Notes: generated by a model from the letters alone, not told the origin. Counted from the first letter of the stretch, positions 23,350-35,789 are shown. The stretch: DNA of 64,000 nt from Strongylocentrotus purpuratus (GCF_000002235.5 NW_022145609.1:26425493-26489492), one strand, 5' to 3'. Translations and numbers: made by a program.

Positions 23350-24630
23350 AGCATCACATGGACACCATATTCATATAACATTACATAAACTTTGGGTCTA
23401 TAATATTGATTCAGCATGAAGCTTGAGTACTTGTAAAAGTAGTTGGCAATGCTAAACTAAATTTTTAGGATAGGAGACATAGTTTCTCACTTTTGGTATG
23501 TCACAAAAAATGACCCAACCCCAAGAAATGACCCATATACATGTACACTACTGCCTAAAGGTTTGGGCACTTTGGTTCAGGATCGGGAAGGTGTCCCTTG
23601 CCAGATCTATCATTAAATTTAAGGCAGCTACAATGGGTATTTATAATAAGAAAGCACAACTTCAGCCCGCGCATCGGGAGAGAACCAAACTGCCCTAAGG
23701 CGGCAAACGGGAAGCTAGCGGGCGCAACCCATACATCGGTTATTTGGAAGCGGGCGTGGCCCAAAACACTTTAGACAGTAGTGTATGGCGTCAAGTATGG
23801 TCTTCTAGCCCAACTGAACGATCAAAGTTGCTAAATTAGATGAATGCAATTTGCCTCCGCCTACATGTATATTGTGAATAATGTAAATTATCTCTTACTT
23901 TTTCATTCTGAGCAACAAAACAACGTGTAACACACAGCATATATGAGATGGATGGTAATTATATTATTCTATTTATTATGCTAAATTTTGAGGGGACATT
24001 GTACATGTACATACCGTAATATGTGTATTGTCATGCAAAACAAGTAATTCTTACTTCTCATGGCCAACCGTTACATTTCATAGTGAATAAGATACAAGTA
24101 AATGCACAATGCGAGGACAAGCATACTCGTTTTGAAAAGATAACAACATCTGAAGTCTTTTACAATGTCCTTGGAGAAAGTTTGCTTTTTGGGTCATTCA
24201 CTTCCTTTATGATACCAATAGAGGGCAGGTAGTACTTCACACTTGCTGTATGGGGATTCCCCACCATTGACATGATCTGCATTCACTACACACAAACTGT
24301 ACATACCTGCCAAGAGACAAGCAATGTATGATGAATGCTAATTACCGGTAATACTTTGAAAAAGATTAATTAATTTTTTTAAAATATTTATCATGAAACT
24401 ACATTAAGCGGCTAGAGGATAGTATACTATGCAAATAAAAATAGCATCTACCACATATACATGAAGGCCATCAAAAATGTACTTGCATTTCAACAGTACC
24501 TGACTGTTACATGTACAATGTAATACATGTTAAAGGGGGTGTAGCCAGCATGGCAGATATTGGTTAATGCCATCTACAACTTCTTTTGGACAACTGAACA
24601 ATACATAAATGAAATGGATTTGATTAGTGG
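23350..24630. other. non-coding stretch
   Basis: Includes a GC-richer patch at 23650-23770 (GGCGGCAAACGGGAAG, GCGGGCGTGGC) without a supported frame, and one TACCGGTA palindrome (24343). No gene was recognised. Confidence 0.4.
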
Positions 24631-24641
24631 TCAGCGCGCAC

Positions 24642-25253
24642 TAGTGCTGTAACATCACGGATATCTCCAATTCCGTTTAACCGCCAGTCAAAACCGGACG
24701 GTTTTCGGTTAAACGATTTAAAAAAATTAAAAATTAAAAAAAAAAAAAAAAAAAAAAAATCGTTTTTTTTTGTTTTTTTGGCTGACTCTGTAGGCAGCAA
24801 GCCAGGTCCGTGTGAAAAAGCGGGAAGGTGCCGATTTGTGCTTGCGAACTTGTCACAAATAATAGTAACAATGTCATTTTTAGAAGAATGTGTACGATCA
24901 TTAATATAAATTAAAAACAGTAGAGGACCTAGGATAGAACCTTGTGGTACGCCTTGTGTAAAAATTGGATGAATATTATTATAAACTACATATTGAGATC
25001 TATTACAAAGATACTTTCAAACCAAGATGACAGACAAATTGGAGTGTTGTTCTAGTTTCAGAGTGGTGAGTCAACACACAGATTACTGAGCTGGGAGACA
25101 TTGCCAGGCATAGTGCCAGGTGGAGAGGCATAAATCTAAACTTTAAAAAAAAAAAAAAAAAAAAAAAACGGGAAAACGAAACCGTCCAATTGAAAACGGA
25201 ATCCGCCATGGGCGGTCGGATACCGGACGGTTAAACGTTTGACTACAGCACTA
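24642..25253. mobile_element. hAT-type element (612 bp) containing a LINE fragment
   Basis: The inverted ends TAGTGCTGTA and TACAGCACTA are flanked by a perfect 8-bp duplication, GCGCGCAC, at 24634-24641 and 25254-25261. That duplication length and the TAGTG terminus are hAT hallmarks. Just inside both ends are GTTTAACCG / CGGTTAAACG palindromic words. The centre, bounded by long A/T runs, is foreign: it carries a reverse-transcriptase fragment. There is no transposase, so it is non-autonomous. Confidence 0.85.
24840..25020 (-). pseudogene. LINE reverse-transcriptase fragment
   Basis: On the minus strand the translation contains NRSQYVVYNN, then GVPQGSILGPLLFLIY followed by IND. This is the conserved QG(S/T)ILGPLLF region just before the YADD block of non-LTR retrotransposon reverse transcriptases (CR1/Jockey/L2 style). 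Only about 60 residues remain. The preceding WFES / YLCNRS junction is out of frame by one base, so it is a dead fragment. It lies inside the hAT-type element. Confidence 0.85.
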
Positions 25254-25259
25254 GCGCGC

Positions 25260-26210
25260 ACTAGCATTCGTGAAACAGATAGAAGTTCTCCTCATGATTC
25301 AGTTTCGCATACATGTATGTAGCATGCACGTAAATACTGCGGTCGCGTCGTCCTTGGAGGTATTATCCCCGATTGGACCCCGAGTCAGGCCACGGGAAAG
25401 ACACATAGTCTCGTCATGCTTCACACCCTTTAAAAACACCTCAGCCATGCTAAACAAAATGTATACAAAATAGTTATAACAGAGTTTAGTCTGCACATTA
25501 ATTGGACAAGTAAAGCAATGTCAACATTTATTCCTCAAAGAAGCTCTTTAAGAAATTCAAAACGAAATGTAATTTCAATGAAATTAAATCAACAAGTCCA
25601 TTTGGAAGTTGGTAGAAAATTTGAGAAGAAAACCATGCAGGTCACCACTGTGCAGTTACTAGTGGGGAATCACGCTCAGTATGATTTTTCAATGATTTTT
25701 TATTAATATTTATTCAATATTCAGCTGAGTCAAATGCTTCGTAAAATGTTGACTTAATCCAAAAATTGAATCCAATATCGGCCCTGAAGTTTCTGTAAAC
25801 CTGATCCCTCGAACATGATCTCAGCAAGGCAACTTGTCAATCAGGGTGCCATTAGAAAGAGCAGTACCTTATCTGAGCGTTAGGCAAGAGGCATGCAAAT
25901 ATTTGGTTCTAAATCTGCGGTTCACACAAGTACGATGATGACGTTGTACTGAACCGCTAATGACAGACGAACAAAAAAGGCCTGAACTTGCCAGTCATTC
26001 ACCATACAAAAAAAAAACGTGAGGAAAGTTGTCAAAGGTAAATAGTTAAAAAGATTTGGTCATATTCCTCGTACCTTGGAAGGTACCGTCACAACAGAGT
26101 CAAAATCATTAACCACCCTTTACTCTTTTTAATTTTTTTAGAACAAAACCATCTGTGACTTTGCAAACCATTTATGATTTTAGAATGAAGCGTTGCCCTG
26201 TACTTACAAT
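25260..26210. other. non-coding stretch
   Basis: A 49-codon minus-strand ATG frame (about 25299-25448, starting MAEVFLKGVKHDET) is intact and CpG-bearing but has no donor or homologue that I can recognise. Nothing else is supported. Confidence 0.35.
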
Positions 26211-26214
26211 TAAA

Positions 26215-26300
26215 AAAAAAATAATAAATTACATTTATAAAGCGCTTAATACAATGTTTCTAAGCGCTTAACATACAAGTAATTAGGTACAACGTAAAAT
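26215..26300. repeat. 'AAGCGCTTAATACA' SINE/LINE-tail repeat
   Basis: ATAAATTACATTTATAAAGC followed by GCTTAATACAATGTTTC. The 'TATAGCGCT(T/C)' tail sequence recurs at 27255-27310, 40865-40935, 47950-48010 and 52625-52690, marking fragments of a dispersed retroposon family. Confidence 0.55.
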
Positions 26301-27015
26301 AAACATACAGCAATAATAATACATAATTCTAATAATAACATTACAGATAATTAAAACTGCCTTATCAATTACTATTACCGGTAAACAAAAAATACTTCAA
26401 ACTTGCCTTAAAAGACTCTACAGATGGGGATTGACGAATAATAATAGGTAAACTGTTCCATAATTTAGGGGCTGCAATGGCAATCTTGCAAATCCTTTAA
26501 TCACAAGCCTGACTGCCTTTAATTTCTTAAAGAACAACAATAATACAAAAAAGACTTTGGGGGCTTTCCAATCAACCCTTTAATGCAATTATTCAAGTAA
26601 TCTTATATATTATTGCATTTTATCACAAAATCAAACTCAGTAAAACATTTTTTCAACTTCACTGTACATGTGTATATTTCCGTTACCGGTATATGAGCAA
26701 ATAAAAGGTCTTGTCACTGCTATCATCAGGCATGACAAACTAACAACAGCACTACATGTATGCATGGCCTATTTCTTTTCAAAACTTCAAAATATGTTTA
26801 TAGGATTTGCTTCTGTCCCAAGGTACCTTGTCTGTTGATAAAACGAGGTATAAACCCCCCAAAATTGCCAGTCATCAACATAGAATGAGATATCAATTGT
26901 CATGGGGTACATACTGTATGTTCAAGGTACAATAGGTTTACAATGCAATAGAGCAAATATGGCTCAATGGGGGCAGTGTTCATGGCACTATTGGTCGACA
27001 TTTGCAAATTAATTC

Positions 27016-27203
27016 CAGGGAAAAAAATATCAAACAAATATCAGGGGGTACTTTTCATGCTTGCTTGCATGAGAGTAACACTCTTCCATTTGTTTTGCAT
27101 TGAACTTTATGCAAATATAGGGGGGCTTTTTCATGACTTTTTGGGGCTCTATGGGGCATTTCGGGGGCTAATTCGCCCAGAGTCCCAGTGTATTTCCCCC
27201 CTG
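27016..27203 (+). mobile_element. hAT-type MITE, CAGGGAAA family, copy 3
   Basis: CAGGGAAAAAAATAT at the left, inverted TATTTCCCCCCTG at the right. The flanking 8-mers ATTAATTC and ATTCAGTC agree at 6 of 8 positions. The interior matches copies at 9001-9199 and 16455-16647. Confidence 0.78.
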
Positions 27204-27309
27204 ATTCAGTCAAATGGACTTAGTTAGACCTACATATACACATCACTTGGCTATAAATAATAAAAGACACATTAAAAGCCCTTAATACTACATTTCTAAG
27301 CGCTTTAAA

Positions 27310-28290
27310 TCGTAATCATTCCCCCAGTCGTTGGATTTAAGAACGGCCAATGGAGAACAAAATGGGGGTTTAGTGAAACCTACATGTACATGTACTGTAC
27401 ATTTAAAAGTAGATACATTTAGAGCACAATAAGTGAGTCTTCTGCTATTTTCAAACACAGACAACTGAAATATCTAAGTCAACACTAAATATGTCCACTC
27501 TATATTTGAAAAATGGCTTGTCATTGCAGATATGTACATTATTTATGCACAAGCACATGCTGAAAGCTCTCGAGGCTAATTTTAGCTTTGTATTGATTAC
27601 AATCATGAATTTGCAAGATTTGAGATACAGGCAGCGAGCGGTACGGAAAAATGTTAGCTCAATATCTATGTACTCAGTTTAATAAGTCCCTCATTTGAGA
27701 GTTGAGAACTCTTACCAGCTGAACAAAGTTTGTTAGTCATATCAGATCTGATTGCTTCCAAGTTGATAAAAATCTAGTTGTTATACATACCGGTACATGT
27801 ACATGCAAGTTTATGCATGTATATTTAAAAATAATCCTGTACCATGGAGGTTTAATATTTGTACAAGCTCCAAGAAACAGAATCTATCCATTGCTTCAGA
27901 CATTCAGATAACAAGTAAATATCAGCAACGATAGAAACCGTTTGGAATTTCAATCCAAAATCTGACTTTATCTAAAATTGATTTTTGCTTTTCCATTTTT
28001 TTTCTCAATATCAAACAGTATCTTCATATATTTTTTCTAAACTTATATTCAAATTCAAATTACCGGTAGGCATATTTTTTTTTCAATACATGAAATTCCA
28101 ATTACTATTAACTTTACAAAATAATGTATCAATGAAATACCATTTCTTCCTCTTGACTTCACACTTTATGAAATAAACTAAAATACAGTATGAAACTACA
28201 GGAACTTTCTCTTTTAGATATCACAATGAAAACCAAAAGCCTATATATCTTGTGGTTGATGAGAAATCGCAATAGCAAGGCTAAAAGCTG
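27310..28290. other. AT-rich non-coding stretch
   Basis: No gene. Two TACCGGTA palindromes (27788, 28061) and TACATGTA words. Confidence 0.4.
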
Positions 28291-28294
28291 TAGT

Positions 28295-28500
28295 TTCAAA
28301 AATTGACCTCTGTGACCTTTGACCTAGTTACTCAAAAGTACTCAAAAGTCTTGTCAGATTGTCTTCCTAGGGTGATACATACTATCATCAAGTTTGAAGT
28401 TCATATCTCAAGTAGTTCTTGAGATATCGCGTTAACAAGAAAGCGGGACAGATCAACATCCCAAAAACATAATGCCACATTCAATGGGTGGAGACATACG
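28295..28500 (+). repeat. dispersed 'GACCTTTGACCT ... GAGAAAGCGGGAC' repeat, copy 1
   Basis: Contains TGACCTCTGTGACCTTTGAC, TTTGAAGTTCATATCTCAAG and CAAGAAAGCGGGACAG in order. The last two blocks recur at 28965-29070 and the end block at 41895-41990. It is a dispersed repeat of unknown class. The GACCTTTGACCT word also resembles a nuclear-receptor half-site pair, probably by chance. Confidence 0.6.
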
Positions 28501-28939
28501 CACGAAAGAATTGGGAATGGAATGGTTACATTCTATTCTCAATGTTGTAATGTATGTATTGTATTTGAAGTCAATACACTAAATGAATATGAGTATTTGA
28601 TGATATGCCATCAAATTTATGGCAACTTTCCAGACACCAAGCACATGTACAGGTAATTGGAGTAGAAAATTGCCTTCCCTTTACAAAAATATCTTTATCA
28701 TACAGATATCACTTCCGCTTTTATACTCCAACACCAGCACTTTGACAAGGCATTCAACACTGATCGAACAAGTTTACAGTCTTCAATTGCCATCTCCTGC
28801 ATACATTAGGAACTGAACTTTTTGGGGGGACAATTTAAAAGCTTGTCAGAGGTAAGTAAAACATAGCAACAACTAATGTAGAGAAACAGGATTCCATTCA
28901 ATGGATAAATGTATGCTTTTGTGCATATCATGATAATGA

Positions 28940-29080
28940 ATAGTTACTATGGTGATACACGTAAACTATCATCAAGTTTGAAGTTCATATCTCAAGTGGT
29001 TCTTGAGATATTTGCGATAACGAGAAAGCTGGATTGACAGATGGGTGAACAACCCGAGAACATAATGTCTTGATGAATGA
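28940..29080 (+). repeat. dispersed 'GAGAAAGCGGGAC' repeat, copy 2
   Basis: Shares CTATCATCAAGTTTGAAG, TTCATATCTCAAGTGGTTC and AACGAGAAAGCTGGA with copy 1, in the same orientation about 600 bp away. Confidence 0.6.
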
Positions 29081-29089
29081 AATCAATCT

Positions 29090-30190
29090 GGCATACATCT
29101 GTTGTTGCTATGTCAGGCTTTCAAGTCATGAACAGTACATATTTGATAAGCATACAGTACATATGATTTTATTACTTCTGTAAACAGGTCTATTGGAATT
29201 TACATTTTTTTTTAAATCGCATTGATTTTACCTGACTGGATTCTGGTAGTTTCCTGTTTTATCTTTAGGAAATAAAACGATAAACATTGCTATATATGCA
29301 CAAGCACAATAGATTTTTATGCTCTTCCCAAAAAGCCTTGTGATAAAAATGTAATCCACCTGTCAAAACTTCTTTTCTAACTAGAGTTGATTACTTATCG
29401 TTATAATCAGCCATCCTTTATCTAGTTTGAGGGGCACAAAAAATACAATCTTTAGAGTTTTGACAGAGGTACGCACTACACCTTAAATTTATTCTGGATA
29501 GCTTTGTTAGTGATCATAATAATAATAATTCAAAAATTTCCTAAATGGGTGATTTTTATAATTTCATGGTAGTCTATGCCTCTCCACAGCACTTGCCAGT
29601 GAAAGAATTTTTTCAGGCTGCATTAGTCAGCTTTAAAAATTCATGAGTAAAAAAAAAAAAAAAAATTATCAAACAACAGAAAGCTACTTCTAATTTGAAA
29701 TTGGCAGACAAAATAGGAAAGGAAAAAAGTGAACTTGAAACTGAATTGATGTCTGGATTGTAGAAGCTCAGGAATTGCATTCAACTTTTAGATAGTGAGA
29801 AAGAGGAAGAAAAAAGAAAGAAAAAACCTGATCAATGACGTCTTTGATAATTAGATTGCAACCCACATCTAGCTGCTCAAGTGTTGATTAAACAATAACT
29901 GCATCAGATTCCATAGACACAGAACAATATTGCCCTCACCCTAGCGAAATAACAATGACTTGCAAAGTTGACAAATTCTGCTGACTTAGCCCAAGAGATC
30001 ACTATCAAACTCAAAGTGCGACATCATAAACATGTACTCGGGGGCACAAATAAAAAGCTACACCAATATAGCCTGCAGCAGCCGGCTATGTCATATAAAA
30101 CATCAGAAGTGCTTTGTTTCTGGGTAATGATATGTATTTTTCTTTTAATTATTTCTAGCCAGGGTTAAGGTCTCAATCAAGCATGTATAT
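29090..30190. other. AT-rich non-coding stretch
   Basis: Nothing recognised; poly-A run at about 29649-29664. Confidence 0.4.
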
Positions 30191-30199
30191 GAAGGGCCT

Positions 30200-30480
30200 T
30201 GGGATTGTTTTTAATGAGCAAGGGTTAATTGACAGGCATTCCCAGGTGTGCTCAGGGGCTGGCTATCGCTACCTTTCATGCACTGGACATGACAAGCTGA
30301 CAAGAGCTGATAAGGGCAACGGCTGACCAGGTATACCTGTAATCTTGGCTTCTCATTGCACAAGGCATGCTTCTCTTACACCGCGGTTGCACTAACACGA
30401 TTTGACAGCTTTCGCACGCCCCTCATTGTAAAACCCCCCTCATCAAGGCTTGTTTAACCTGAATTTAATAGACAGGTAAG
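30200..30480. other. low-repeat island, possible regulatory DNA
   Basis: More balanced base composition than its flanks. It holds TGACAGG, CTGATAAGGGC (GATA-type), the near-palindrome CAGGTATACCTG (30330-30341) and a GCGGTT / CACGATTTGACAG block. No exon signals except an isolated AG|GTAAGG at 30475. Confidence 0.3.
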
Positions 30481-30867
30481 GTCCTCAATGAAATGCACAT
30501 TTATTTAGTTTCACCATCTGTAAAAACATGCTGTTCGAATTTTACAGAATGAACCAGCAGCAAAATTTATTAGATAATCTTGCTAACCTCATTGTGAAGG
30601 GGGAATTGTGAGCATTGGCTAATATTAGATTCAAAGTTCCATATTTAACATTTTGGGGGTACACCGCAAAACATAGGATTCCGATGTTTACTCAAAAACA
30701 TTCTTAACCTACATTTTCAAGAACAAACCAATCATTAAAAAGAACTTTACCAGTTTACTTCGTGGGTACTTTTCCAGGTCCACAGGCCCGACTTCTACTG
30801 TAAACATTGGCTTTAATAAACCGGGCTCTTAGTCTAACTAAACTGACGCTGGGTCACCAGTCTATTG

Positions 30868-30988
30868 GTTCTACTGTAAAGGTTGATTTTAACAAAAACA
30901 ATTTACACCAAGTTCTCTTTATTGTTCTACTGTAAAGGTCGATTTTAACAAAAACAATTTACACAGAGTTCTCTTTATTGTTTCTACT
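30868..30988 (+). repeat. two-copy ~65-bp tandem repeat
   Basis: GTTCTACTGTAAAGGTYGAT followed by TTTAACAAAAACAATTTACA and AGTTCTCTTTATTG occurs twice in direct succession with few differences, indicating a recent local duplication. Confidence 0.75.
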
Positions 30989-30999
30989 AAATGCATATG

Positions 31000-31870
31000 A
31001 GTCTGACCCCAAGTAACTTCTGGTTAAAATTAGACTTCCCAGGGGGCAGGTTTAAGGACAGTTTAACTCTTTTGCAAAGAAAAGTTTCTAAGCTTCACTG
31101 ATTTTTCCCAATCACTGTTGGAATTTCTAGGACAGAATGACATAAAATCGTAATCTTTTATCTTTATCATACAACTTAATTCACACCAGTGAGGAAAATG
31201 CTACGTCACAAAGAATTTCTCTGTTGGGTAGGCTTTGTCAGGAATCATGTTTTCTATGCAACATCTTACTTGGTATTAAGGAAAAATGTACATGTATATC
31301 TATCTACAACTTATGCTATCAAGTAGACTGAACTTGATTTAAAGAATTTCAGGGGGGGGGGGAGGGAGGGGTTAGCTTGGCTAATTCCTCATAACATGAA
31401 TTGCATTGTTCTCCTCTTATGTTGATATCTAACCATCGTGTAAATAATAACAACAGATTAACCTAATACATACATTTACACATATCTTTGTGTTTATATG
31501 ATACAATTGGAATCAATTTTTAAAACCAATGCACCTCTACTCTACTAAATTTCTTAATTTTGCGATCACATAATTATTTGGGGGGTTTCCCTAAGATTTA
31601 AATCATACAATACTGCAATCGTCACGACCAATCACTGATAATTGAAGATAGTTAAGATAAGTCTATAGATGAATATGAAATAAACAGATAAACAATGATT
31701 GTGCAAGACCTTTGTTCTCAAGCACGTATCTCTAGATAATTACTGCTGTCATGCAATCACTCGTCGTTCTCATTTCTCACACATATACCCACACTTCACA
31801 CATTCATTCCTTCGTCAATGATATTCCCCCGCTACTGCATCAGAGAAGTCATCACCTTGGCTTAGAAGTG
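31000..31870. other. AT-rich non-coding stretch
   Basis: No gene; a G-rich run at 31351-31372. Confidence 0.4.
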
Positions 31871-31879
31871 AGAACAAAA

Positions 31880-32110
31880 AAATCATGATGGATTAATTTT
31901 CGACACCCTCAGCTACAATTAGTGGGAGTCACCGTCCACGACCCCTTCCCGTTCCTGCGATTCCTCCCAATACCCGAGTGGCTTACCACGGTGAGGTCGT
32001 TCACATCTCACCCAGGCTCATGCAACCCAAACCATGCTTTGGTATCATCAGAGATTGAAAGACAAATTCATAATAAACAGCACATGCATATATCCAGGGG
32101 GAAATGACTT
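31880..32110. other. low-repeat island, possible regulatory DNA
   Basis: GC-balanced block with ATTAATTTTCG and CTACAATTAGTGG homeodomain-type words followed by a C-rich, CpG-bearing stretch. The 61-codon plus frame starting at 31922 has no splice sites or recognisable product. Confidence 0.3.
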
Positions 32111-32119
32111 TTTCTCCTC

Positions 32120-32760
32120 TTATGTAAGTCACAGAAAATACTGATTAGGTACTGTTTCTTTTTTATTTTATTATAATATCGCACTATGCCATGTATCTAC
32201 TGTATGTACATGTATATTATGTTGTGTATTGCATTTGCAAAGATGTACGTAAAATATGAGCAAAGCATATTTCCATTAGACAATAAAAAATGAAACTGAT
32301 TTTGATATTGAAATTGAATTAAGAAACCACTGGGAACTTGGTCTAATTAGATTAATAGAGCTAAATTTAGGTAAAATCCTTAACATTTTCATGCATAATT
32401 CATATGGAAATAACTACATGTTTATGTACTATGAAAAACCTTAGAAGACTATTTACTACCCACAAATGCCATCTAGAGAAAGTTTATATACTACCGGTAA
32501 CTAGCGGGAATATCTTTTTGATTGAACCACTTGGAACTGCACGACGAGAGTCTGCAAAATTTCTTCATTCTCTCAGGCAAATCTTTCAACGCTCTCCAAA
32601 AGATGACTTAACAATAACATTTTTCCTTCTCAATAATGATCGAGATGTAATCGTGAGGTTGCTAATTTGAAAATCACAGGAATGTTTCCTCTGGAAGGTT
32701 GATTTGTTCCCTATGGCCAGCTCAGTCCAGTTTGGTTGCCAAGGAGCGAATTTCTTTGGC
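32120..32760. other. AT-rich non-coding stretch
   Basis: An 88-codon plus-strand frame (32404-32670) is open and reads SGNIFLIEPLGTARRESAKF in its middle, but has no splice context or recognisable family; I do not call it a gene. Confidence 0.35.
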
Positions 32761-32772
32761 ACCGTAACATTA

Positions 32773-33151
32773 GGCCTGTCTTCATCTGCTCGAGATTGCC
32801 AAATGTCTGGCTATTTGAACTATCCCGATCGCAAATTATCCAGTTAACTTGCGTCTCCATCAGCCCGAAGTTGCAATTAGCGGGAAAAATTGGTCGAGAT
32901 AATCATCCCCAAGATATCTTGGGCTAGTTTGCAAAATATCCCGCTATCTGTCCGGAGAGTCTTCACCAGCCCGAATACTCGCACTATGCGGGAACGCTGA
33001 GCAAAATATCTTGAGCTAAATTCTCAAGCTCGACTATGAAGTTTCAAGGGCAAGTCTCGAGCTGATAAAGATGCGATTTGTAACTTCGGGATTATTTCCC
33101 AAATCAGAAATAGCGGGCTATTTGGCAATCTCGAGCTGATGAAGACAGGCC
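32773..33151. mobile_element. MITE, GGCCTGTCTTCATC family, copy 3
   Basis: The best preserved copy. GGCCTGTCTTCATCTGCTCG at the left and its inverted counterpart CGAGCTGATGAAGACAGGCC at the right pair almost perfectly, with TA on both flanks (Tc1/mariner-type target). 379 bp. The interior has inverted CTATTTG / CAAATAG words along its length. Confidence 0.82.
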
Positions 33152-33159
33152 TATTATGA

Positions 33160-33590
33160 TTAACCTTCAAGCAATCAGCTTGATATAAATTGTAAAAGTC
33201 ATGTACGAGCGAGTAAATGTACTTTAAAAGCGTTAATTTCAAGACATGTACAACCATGAGCATGAGTAACATACATCTTGTAATTAAATACCATGTGATG
33301 TGTCATGGTTAAGCAAGGAAAGTCAGCCCCCCTGGTAAAAAAAATGCCGGTCTATGCTCTTACTGCAATCAAATGCTGAATGTACATGTAGTATTTCATT
33401 CACTCTAGCAATGTAGTTTTCTTATGATACAAACTCATTATCATTTTGAAAGATTATCTTTTCTCTGTACAAACTATGAACTTTGTAGCGACTCGAAGGT
33501 TAAAGGTCTACCTAGATTGAATAAAAAACGACCCCTCTTTTGTTTTATTCACCTCAGTATTAAGCTCTACTGCCATTTTATTAAATTGGT
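33160..33590. other. AT-rich non-coding stretch
   Basis: No supported feature between the two MITEs. Confidence 0.4.
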
Positions 33591-33602
33591 ACCAACCTTT
33601 AA

Positions 33603-34136
33603 AGTGACTTGGTAACATTGTTGAAGGTTGATGAAAAAATTGCTTAATTTTTGTATAAAATATTACTTACTATATTCCTTCTACTGTACTAACCCTCTGA
33701 CATTCAAAAAATCCTGAAAAAATTCTCAAACCACAAAGGTATCAATGGTTTTCTTTGAAGGCGTTGATGTACGACACCCTCTAACAGTGATTAGCAGTAA
33801 ATTCTCCTAACCATTTTTAAATTTTCCTAACCGTTTTTCCATGACAAAAAGACATAAAACAGGCTATAAAATATCTGTCAACACTTAAATGTCTGGAATG
33901 GAATGTAGAGCTATTTTATTGCTTTGTGAGATTTCCATTCACCTAAAATGTAATTAAATTGTTATTATATAGTTGGGAGAATTAAGGAATCGATCAGATC
34001 AGTTTTTCCCAATTTGTACCATGAATAATGGTCCGTTTTCACTCAAATTTTCAGATTATCTTTAATTGTACATCTAGCATTGAAGTCACTACCTTAGCAC
34101 CACTATCTCTCATCTGAACAATGTTACCAAGTCCCT
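33603..34136. mobile_element. TTAA-flanked MITE
   Basis: Ends AGTGACTTGGTAACATTGTT and inverted AGGGACTTGGTAACATTGTT, with TTAA on both sides (33599-33602 and 34137-34140). 534 bp with no coding capacity. Confidence 0.8.
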
Positions 34137-34479
34137 TTAAGCTATCGCAAAGTTCTGGTTATGCCCCAAATCAGTGAATCACTGCAGTGCAATCTTACAG
34201 GTTTGTACAAATCCCCCATGCACAAAGCGGTCCATCTGTCATTAAAGGAATTGCATAATTCCGTTATTAAAAATGCGACTTTTTATGCAAGAGTACCCCC
34301 TAAGGCCCTAACCACAGATGGAATGTTCCATCTTTGCCGGAATATAGAATTAAATACATTATTTGTGGAACTTTCCACTTGAGGAGTTATACAAAGATTT
34401 TAAGCACTTAACAACGCTAAACATTAGCTTTAAAAATAGAGTGTATATCCTAGAGGACCGTGACCATATCATATTCTCT

Positions 34480-34860
34480 TACTTCCATCTGTTTTTGATT
34501 GCCTGAATCCTGATACGACCATGACAGTGGTCAAGAATCTGTGCTAAGAAAAGATGAGCAGCTCCATAAATATCACAAACTTCTGACGAGGCAAGGAAAA
34601 ATATCTGCCAACTCACTACAATTGCGTCCCGACAGAATAAAGCGAGAGGATACACAAGGCCTAGGCAGCCAAATCTTTTGATTCCAGGTGCATTTTCTGC
34701 AGCATTATTGCGGTTCTGAAAGGAAACATCATAAGTGCAAATTCATGTCTAGCATGAGATGGAGCAGGGGAGAACTTCCTTGCTTTCTTTGAAGCTCAAA
34801 GACTGACTTACATACACGCTTCCTTGGTCGGCTTTCAATGTGCCTGCTCATTCATGCACT
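34480..34860. other. low-repeat island, unassigned
   Basis: Balanced composition, no repeat structure. A minus-strand donor-like GTAAGT (34809-34814) follows a short open interval, but no exon could be supported. Confidence 0.28.
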
Positions 34861-35244
34861 TGGGGAGGTGGATTTAAAAATATTTCCTTTGACCAGAAAT
34901 GCAAAAATCGCTCAAACAATCATCAAGATTACAACCCAAATGAAAACCAGAGAATTTGCTTGAAACAAAGTTTTTGCAATCGCAATCTCAATACAGAGAC
35001 AAAGAGGCAATTATTAATATTATTAACAGATATTGAAACTCAATTGTCTGCTTATTGACTGCTTTTAAAGGTGGATTTTAACAGATCTTTTGATCATGAA
35101 AAGTAAGGACAACACAAAGCGTAAATACGCGGACGTTTTATTTTAAGCAACAATATTTTTAACAATTTATCATTATCATCCCTATGCCAATGTGTACATT
35201 TCGGTGAAAAGAAAGGAGGAAGGTGTATTCATATTTGACTTTAA

Positions 35245-35660
35245 AGGTACTATGTCCCGTTTGCAGCCTACATCAAATTCTGTAGAACTTTGCAGGAATT
35301 ATGAATATGTTGCATATGTCCTTTCTGTGAAATCTAAACTTTAGCAGTGTCCTATTATTCAAATTATGGAAGGAAACCTGATTACTTCACTATCAAACAC
35401 TATTGAGTGACTGACTGATTTTTGTTATTCTTCGGTAATAACATAAAATGTACATAAAATGAGCTGTAAAGGTACATGAGCATTTGTCTTCATCAATAAC
35501 CCACTTCTTGTAATGGCCTAAATTAAACTGATGCATGTTTGCGCAGCACAAAACGTACAACCATTCGGTACAAGGGTCTGAAAATCAGACAATTACAAAA
35601 ATGATTGCAATCACTTAAGTCAAATTGACAACTAATTTATTTTCCCACTAAAAGACATTT
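35245..35660 (+). mobile_element. TTAA MITE family member, right end lost
   Basis: TTAA then AGGTACTATGTCCCGTTTGC, matching the complete element at 62791-63320 over about 400 bases (shared landmarks TTTGCAGGAATTATGA, TATTGAGTGACTGACTG, GTTTGCGCAGCA versus CTTTGCGCAGCA). Similarity fades near 35660 and no right terminus is visible. Confidence 0.75.
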
Positions 35661-35789
35661 CTCAATTTGCATTTTTTTTAATACAGGCACCCTTGGCTTT
35701 ATACCTCCCAAATCCATAGCGCTTGAAGTCTGTAAAGAATATACCAGGTACTCAAATTACTACTCCTTGGTCTAGTGTGTCAAATAGTA

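Noticed and set aside
25299-25496. Minus-strand ATG frame starting MAEVFLKGVKHDET
   Set aside because: Plausible composition but short, no donor, no homologue recognised; left as unassigned.
28814-28855. 42-base exon-like interval before GTAAGT
   Set aside because: The acceptor is weak and short open intervals like this are common by chance.
32404-32670. 88-codon plus-strand frame
   Set aside because: No splice context and an A/T-biased codon pattern like random intergenic frames.
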